Of a stretch of DNA of 64,000 nt, positions 61,301 through 64,000 are shown piece by piece. The stretch comes from an uncultured Cohaesibacter sp. (GTDB taxonomy: Bacteria; Pseudomonadota; Alphaproteobacteria; Rhizobiales; Cohaesibacteraceae). The notes below the pieces were generated by a model that saw only the letters and a program-made list of their open reading frames with translations, was not told the DNA's origin and did no database searches. The stretch is from assembly GCF_963662805.1 (NCBI RefSeq), contig NZ_OY759855.1:55349-119348 (forward strand), read 5' to 3'. How positions within the stretch are numbered: the first letter of the stretch is position 1; every line of letters begins with the position of its first letter. The position numbers and the translations under genes are program-made.

Positions 61301-61760
61301 GGCCCATGCAATGGCAGGAGACAATGGCATCGCCCGCCAGCACTGGGAAGCCGCCGCGAATTTCAAGGGCGACTTCCTGAGCATGGAAGTGCGCGCCTTC
61401 TCGGAGAAGACCTACTACTCGATCTTGTCGATGCGTGAACTGGGCCGAGAGGCAGAAGCAGAGGAAGTCTGCAATGCTTTGGAGGCTTTTGCCCAAAACT
61501 TGCTCGAGAGCAAGGCGCGGATCGATTATTTTGCTACCTCTCTTCCGACGATGCTGATTTTCGAGGATGACATCCAGCTCAGGCAGAACATTTCCGCCTA
61601 TGTGATGTTGGCTCAGGTTGCATTGGCACGCGGACAGCAGGAGGCGGCGTCTGGCTGGCTGGACAAGGCATTGGTTGGCGATCCCAATCACGCACTTGCA
61701 GCCGAGCTTTTTCAAGAGGTTGAAAGGGCAGGGGAGACTCGCCCTTCTGCGACAGTCTAA
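58350..61760 (+). CDS. DUF5107 domain protein with C-terminal tetratricopeptide repeats
   Basis: A 1136-residue protein without a signal peptide. Residues about 20-400 match the DUF5107 type, a galactose-mutarotase-like beta-sandwich (WTALFIENDYVRVIVLPELGGRIYAAIDKINGYDIIYRN, GGIEFNWPQHHRPSTYMP). From about 510 onward come many TPR-like helical repeats, for example GLWHLRRGEFDKAEAFFRQAL, PYYLGNLYYDKRRYEDAIELWEKSV and AYHNIRRDTKAALEAYDRAF. The substrate is unknown; conserved acidic, His and Trp residues suggest a carbohydrate-active role. ATG 58350 is chosen by start similarity, but its ribosome binding site is weak and 58278 is possible. The next gene is the sugar-binding protein 31 bases on. 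Confidence 0.82.
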   Translation: MTDYSHLAPAPAAETGPVKAWVQKLVLPTYEPAAAERNPMFLEKRVFQGSSGRVYPLPFIDRVESDPVDREWTALFIENDYVRVIVLPELGGRIYAAIDKINGYDIIYRNRAIKPALVGLAGPWVSGGIEFNWPQHHRPSTYMPADWTIEQGDDGSRTLWLSEHEPMNRMKGMHGIQLKPGVARFDVLVRLYNRTSLTQTVMWWANAATEVHEHYQSFFPGDVTRVADHAKRAMISFPHCEGHYYGVNYGERARAGVPEAEAPRQFVPEGNYAPNDMRWYANIPVPTSYMCVDTTASFFGGYDHAAKAGLVHVADRHVSPGKKQWTWGNHEFGYAWDRNLTDPDENGIYRPYIELMAGVYTDNQPDFSFIAPGETKVFVQHWYGIRDIGPADQASAEMAVSVTLEARKVRIGLHAVVEFSGLLVRLKAHGETLTSWSTDATPSEALFLEADLKADVAREDLELVIVNDAGQVVLEWGRFPERDDDPTESATEPPAPEAIASLEELYLTGLHLSQYRHATRVPEAYWIEALKRDPMESRCSNAMGLWHLRRGEFDKAEAFFRQALKRLRMRNPNPIDGEAFYNLGLTLRYLGRNDAAYDAFGKASWNMAYLAPSHLEMAEIDAQRDDWSEALVRVEVVLRHSSENLRARNLKAFCLRAMGHSDEADSLFRNTLALDPLDYLARDAMEQSLSVDPQVLLDLSLDYARMGNVTRAFELTSRCMTAPNSGAQPLVHYYAASFADRIGLPDEAKKQRQLARAASSDYCFPCRLDEIAILSDAITADADDPMAPYYLGNLYYDKRRYEDAIELWEKSVALHAGFSIPWRNLGIAYHNIRRDTKAALEAYDRAFAANPDDARLLYERDQLWKRLGESPEKRLAELEANLALVGQRDDLTVEYAALLNQTSQPDRALVVIEQRNFQPWEGGEGMVLEQFTRAWLLKGQAALRAEDAETACKAFHAAMTSPVNLGEARHLLANQSDAHYWSGVAHAMAGDNGIARQHWEAAANFKGDFLSMEVRAFSEKTYYSILSMRELGREAEAEEVCNALEAFAQNLLESKARIDYFATSLPTMLIFEDDIQLRQNISAYVMLAQVALARGQQEAASGWLDKALVGDPNHALAAELFQEVERAGETRPSATV

Positions 61761-61791
61761 ATTCAACACCCGTCTTTGTGGAGGAGATACA

Positions 61792-62766
61792 ATGGGTAAG
61801 TACACGAAACTTCTGGGGTCCGCGATCGCGCTTTGCAGTCTGGCCAATGCCGCCAGCGCGGACGATATCAAGATCGGCTACATCAACAAGATGGGCGACC
61901 ATCCCTGGTTTGTGGCCGAAGTCGTTGGCGCCAAGAAAGCGGCTGAAGCAGCAGGCGCATCGCTTGTTTCTCAGGACGTGCAGTTCAATGCCGACATGGC
62001 CATCACGGCTGTTGACACCATGATCGGTGACGGCGTCAAGGGCATCGCGATTGTCGTGCCTGACCGCGGCATTGGCCCGGTTGTCGCCGCTCGCGCCAAG
62101 GAAGCCGGCGTCAAACTCGTTGCTGTCGATGACGACATCTATCATGAAGATGGCACCAAGGTTCCCTTCGTTGGCCTCGATTCCTACAACATTGGTCTCG
62201 CCGTCGGTGATGAGCTGTCCAACCTCTACAAGGCATCCGGTTGGGACGCCAGCACGGTGATGATCGCATCGATCGAAGACCGCAAGGCCGACACCTGCAT
62301 GCAGCGCAACAAGGGGGCAGAAGACGCCTTCCTCAAAGCCAACCCCGAGTTCAAACGCGAAGACATTGCGCGTGTTGCCTATGACAACACCATGGTCAAC
62401 TCGATTGACGTGATGACCACGACCCTGACGGCTAACCCGCAAATCAGCAACTGGATCTTTTATTCTTGCAACGATGATGGCGTTCTCGGCGCTGCCCGTG
62501 CCATGGAAAACTCCGGTTACGCCGCTGAAAACGGCATCGGTGTCGGCATCGACGGAAGCCGTGCCTGCGATGCCTTCGGCAATGACCGCGCTTCTGCCTT
62601 CAAGGGGACCATGTGGTTCAACCCTGAAAATCAGGGCAAGGTTGCCGTCAATCTGCTGCTCGGTGCCATCAAGGATGGCAAGGAACTGCCAGAGAATACC
62701 TATTCCTCTCCTGAGCTGGTCAACATGAGCAATTTCGCTGACTACAAAGAGCGTCTTTGCAACTAG
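61792..62766 (+). CDS. ABC sugar transporter substrate-binding protein (AraF-like)
   Basis: Periplasmic receptor of 324 residues with a signal peptide of about 23 residues (LCSLANAASA-D). The order IKIGYINKMGDHPWFVAEVVGAKKAAE, AVDTMIGDGVKGIAIVVPDRGIGP, KLVAVDDDIYHEDG, WIFYSCNDDGVLGAARAMENSGYA and MWFNPENQGKVAVNLLLGAI parallels E. coli AraF. Ligand may be arabinose or another pyranose. GGAGGAG precedes the ATG. Confidence 0.9.
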   Translation: MGKYTKLLGSAIALCSLANAASADDIKIGYINKMGDHPWFVAEVVGAKKAAEAAGASLVSQDVQFNADMAITAVDTMIGDGVKGIAIVVPDRGIGPVVAARAKEAGVKLVAVDDDIYHEDGTKVPFVGLDSYNIGLAVGDELSNLYKASGWDASTVMIASIEDRKADTCMQRNKGAEDAFLKANPEFKREDIARVAYDNTMVNSIDVMTTTLTANPQISNWIFYSCNDDGVLGAARAMENSGYAAENGIGVGIDGSRACDAFGNDRASAFKGTMWFNPENQGKVAVNLLLGAIKDGKELPENTYSSPELVNMSNFADYKERLCN

Positions 62767-62774
62767 CCTGAAAC

Positions 62775-62803
62775 TGGCGGCTCCGCTCTATGCGGGGCCG
62801 CCA
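62775..62803 (+). other. Hairpin after the sugar-binding protein gene
   Basis: Twelve-bp arms TGGCGGCTCCGC and GCGGGGCCGCCA (with G-T pairing) around TCTAT, no T-tract. Likely stabilises the upstream message or partially terminates before the ATPase gene. Confidence 0.55.
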
Positions 62804-62944
62804 CTGGCTCAAAGACGGCATTTGGCAAGTCATCTCGCCCCCACCGAGCTCCGGGTTGCCAAAGGACAAACGTCAAGGCCGCGCTGCTAAGGTCTCGTGC
62901 AATAGGGACGAGCAACCTGGTCTTCGCATCTGGATTGGAGGCGA

Positions 62945-64000
62945 AATGCAACAAATATTCGGAATGACCAACATCTCCAAACGCTTCGGTGTGGTCCAGG
63001 CGCTGGCGGATGTGGAGATCAGCTTCACACCCGGAGAAGTGCTGGCATTGGTTGGAGAAAATGGCGCAGGCAAGTCGACCCTGATGCGCATCCTAGAGGG
63101 CGTCTTCCCGCCCGATACGGGATCCGTGCTGTTTGGTGGCGACCCGGTCAGGTTCTCGCAAAGTAGGGAAGCCCATGCCATGGGCATCCGCGTCATTCAT
63201 CAGGAACCCGAAATCGTTCCCTACATGAGCGTCGCGGAGAATGTCTATGTTGGCAACTTTCCGCGCATTGCTGGCAGCTTTCTGGATCGCTCTCGCCTGC
63301 TCAAGGACACGGCAGCACTGCTTGAAGACTTCGGCATGGCCGGGGATCTCGACCCAGATCAGTCCTGCGAGAATCTCGGCCCAGCCCAGCGACAGATGAT
63401 TGAAATCATCCGGGCCGTACGCGCCGGCGGCCAGTTGATCGCCTTTGACGAGCCGACATCGTCCCTCACCGACGATGAGGCTCGGCGTCTTTTCCGCATC
63501 ATTCGCCGCCTGAGAGATGAAGGCAAGGCTGTCATCTACATCTCGCACCGGCTTAACGAAGTGGTCGATCTGTCCGACCGGGTCGCCGTTCTGCGTGACG
63601 GTCGCATCGTGTCCGTGACGGAGACCTCAGACGAGACCACGGAAACCATCGCCCAGAAAATGGTTGGCCGTGAGCTCAGTACGCTGTTCACACGGACGCC
63701 CAGCATTCAGGACTATACCATTCTCAAGGTCGATAACCTCAGTTCCGAGGCGATCTCGAATGTATCCATAGAAATCAAGGCCGGTGAAGTGGTCGGGCTG
63801 GGCGGGCTCATGGGGGCAGGGCGCTCGGAGCTGGCCAAGGCGATCTTTGGCTACGACCGGATCACCAGCGGCAGCGTGTCGATGGAAGGCAAGGTCCTGC
63901 CGCAGCAGAATACGGCCGCCGCCATTCAGGCCGGGATCGGCTTTGCCCCGGAAGATCGCAAACACGAAGCGCTCCTGCTGATGCGCTCGATCCTCGACAA
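62945..64000 (+). CDS. Sugar ABC transporter ATPase (AraG/RbsA type, 3' truncated)
   Basis: Double-ATPase sugar importer subunit; the first 352 of about 500 residues are in the window. The N-terminal ATPase has Walker A VGENGAGKSTLM (about 38-49), the HQEPEIVPYMSVAENVYVG Q-loop, a degenerate signature NLGPAQRQMIEIIRAV and Walker B LIAFDEPTSSLT. The second half begins with GEVVGLGGLMGAGRSELAKAIFG and GFAPEDRKHEALL, typical of this class. GGAGG stands before the ATG at 62945. The permease is expected just downstream, outside the window. Confidence 0.94.

Noticed and set aside
1..64000. CRISPR arrays, tRNA or rRNA genes, insertion sequences, prophage or integron features
   Set aside because: No regularly spaced repeats, cloverleaf-like sequences, transposase or integrase frames, or long terminal inverted repeats were seen on reading either strand.

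Overview
The window reads as chromosomal DNA of a facultatively anaerobic, carbohydrate-scavenging alphaproteobacterium. A marine member of the Hyphomicrobiales such as a Cohaesibacter-like organism is an inference from gene content: TTT, TRAP and several ABC sugar transporters, ExoD, FnrL/FixK-type boxes, a GntR/LacI/AraC-rich layout and moderately high GC. No rRNA, tRNA, CRISPR array, insertion sequence or phage gene was recognised.

Region 1 (1-6.5 kb) is housekeeping and redox stress: the class III alcohol dehydrogenase (cut by the window edge), a glutathionyl-hydroquinone reductase, WrbA, a pirin, the protein AMPylase SelO, and a 51-residue protein behind an FNR-like box. Region 2 (6.9-14.7 kb) is fermentative. 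A two-gene [FeFe]-hydrogenase unit (a NuoF-tail/GltD-like flavoprotein plus a complete M3-type catalytic subunit) lies behind a good sigma-54 promoter. It faces a MaoC-phosphotransacetylase fusion. Then come a 1.1-kb stretch with no convincing gene but a perfect FnrL-type box, and an iron-type alcohol dehydrogenase.

Region 3 (15-23 kb) is a four-carbon acid-sugar locus: TctB-TctC-TctA uptake, a DapA-family lyase, a 2-hydroxyacid dehydrogenase and a PdxA2-type dehydrogenase on the plus strand, facing a DUF1537 kinase plus FCD-GntR regulator. Near-identical 15-bp operators precede both transcripts. Region 4 (23.4-32.4 kb) holds cydAB-cydX-cydDC for a high-affinity bd oxidase, an EF-hand protein and two ExbD proteins. 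Region 5 (33-41.3 kb) is an ABC sugar importer operon with a GH2 glycosidase and an uncharacterised toroid-like protein, governed by a divergent LacI regulator. Many single-base indels (mostly extra bases in short homopolymers) break genes between 27.8 and 35.2 kb. I read these mainly as sequence errors.

Region 6 (41.4-53.4 kb) is the best candidate for an undescribed pathway: LacI, PfkB kinase, two unusual DapA-family paralogues carrying CQSSE in place of the usual GTTGE-type motif, a 2-hydroxyacid dehydrogenase, a TRAP transporter, a FucI-like isomerase and an FGGY kinase, with no matching class II aldolase. Region 7 (53.5-57.1 kb) has a KdsB-like cytidylyltransferase overlapping a phosphatase homologue that lacks a catalytic histidine, a LacI regulator and ExoD. 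Region 8 (57.1-64 kb) has an AraC regulator facing a giant DUF5107-TPR protein and an AraF/AraG-type ABC importer that runs off the window.
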